DNA from: Zhouia spongiae
GTDB taxonomy: Bacteria; Bacteroidota; Bacteroidia; Flavobacteriales; Flavobacteriaceae
Assembly: GCF_022760175.1 (NCBI RefSeq)
Contig: NZ_CP094326.1
Span: 1,724,804-1,788,803, forward strand
Direction: 5' to 3'
Length of the DNA stretch: 64,000 bases
Shown here: piece after piece, positions 63,902-64,000 of the stretch
How positions within the stretch are numbered: the stretch's first letter is position 1
How the letters are laid out: the number at the start of each line of letters is the position of its first letter
Notes under the pieces: generated by a model
Told to the model about the DNA's origin: nothing
The model's database searches: none
The model's input: the letters and a program-made list of their open reading frames with translations, nothing else
Translations under genes and position numbers: made by a program

Positions 63902-64000
63902 TTACTTTTGTGCCAAAGGCTCTGCCCTGAATCCTTTGCTTTTAACGATTGCTATCACTTCATCTTCAGTAATGCCTTCTGACTTTACGGTGAGGATTTT
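63902..64000 (-). CDS. heavy-metal-associated (HMA) domain protein, C-terminal end only
   Basis: The last 32 codons are visible, reading LTVKSEGITEDEVIAIVKSK and ending GFRAEPLAQK. The betaalphabeta pattern (VKSEGI..DEVIAIVKSKGF) is the second half of an HMA/CopZ-type domain. The metal-binding MxCxxC would be outside the window. The stop is 1 bp before the CDF start, so the two genes form an operon. Confidence 0.7.
   Translation of the reverse strand, partial: KILTVKSEGITEDEVIAIVKSKGFRAEPLAQK

Overview
The window looks like chromosome of a member of the Flavobacteriaceae (phylum Bacteroidota); the genus cannot be settled from the sequence alone. The evidence is the type IX secretion/gliding cluster gldK-gldL-gldM-gldN, promoters of the Bacteroidota type (TTTG, about 19-21 nt, TAnnTTTG), the lack of Shine-Dalgarno sequences, lipoprotein signals ending in S/G-C, and families typical of this group (GSCFA, DUF4403, DUF5522, DUF983, OM beta-barrel receptor with carboxypeptidase-like N-terminus). 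Most of the window is ordinary housekeeping chromosome; there is no phage, insertion sequence, CRISPR array or rRNA operon.

Layout. 1-7.6 kb, minus strand: a DoxX-like membrane protein cut by the left edge, then groL, groS, secG, a TPR-like protein, lptE, a sigma-54 activator with no receiver domain, and miaB. A sigma-54 type -24/-12 element sits directly upstream of groS. 8-16.6 kb, plus: topA, an arginase-fold protein that has lost its metal-binding histidines, then gldKLMN closed by a strong terminator. 16.7-24.7 kb: an FAD oxidoreductase with an apparently leaderless message, a DUF983 protein (minus), an ABC-F ATPase, a CPXCG protein, a DUF4403 lipoprotein and a large BNR/sortilin-like protein with a terminal PKD domain. 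24.7-29.7 kb: the most accessory-looking part. It holds an intergenic repeat composite and a two-gene unit encoding an 1167-residue multidomain protein (helical, beta-propeller, three C-terminal DUF3859-like repeats) and a 297-residue protein that shares part of its helical region. 29.7-37 kb: M13 peptidase, initiator tRNA, AGCS symporter, era, a SYLF protein and der. 37-42.8 kb: remnant of an outer-membrane barrel gene, an intact barrel receptor, OsmC protein, membrane MutS-like ATPase. 42.9-51.3 kb: two TPM-domain proteins with LemA, MerR with M23 peptidase, alaS, GSCFA protein, beta-lactamase-fold hydrolase. 51.4-57.8 kb, minus: sulfatase, aromatic amino acid hydroxylase, DUF4136 lipoprotein, hutU and a small DUF5522 gene. 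58-64 kb: HExxH mini-protein, PLP-dependent deaminase-like enzyme, glucosaminidase/LysM lipoprotein, hemL, a CWC/DUF5522 protein, GNAT, and a cation efflux pump with the end of an HMA-domain gene.

What stands out. Two families of dispersed intergenic repeats recur here. R1 has ends like GTCTnAAAAG / CTTTTTAGAC and forms long hairpins. R2 is about 180-200 bp, has conserved hairpins with compensatory changes, and occurs as two full copies in opposite orientation plus one partial copy. In two places R1 and R2 lie side by side in the same order, and at 34.6-34.9 kb they fill the whole space between two convergent genes. Other points are the sigma-54 element plus activator in the chaperonin neighbourhood, the uncharacterised 25.2-29.6 kb gene pair, the degenerate arginase next to the gliding motor genes, and the barrel-gene remnant at 37.2 kb.
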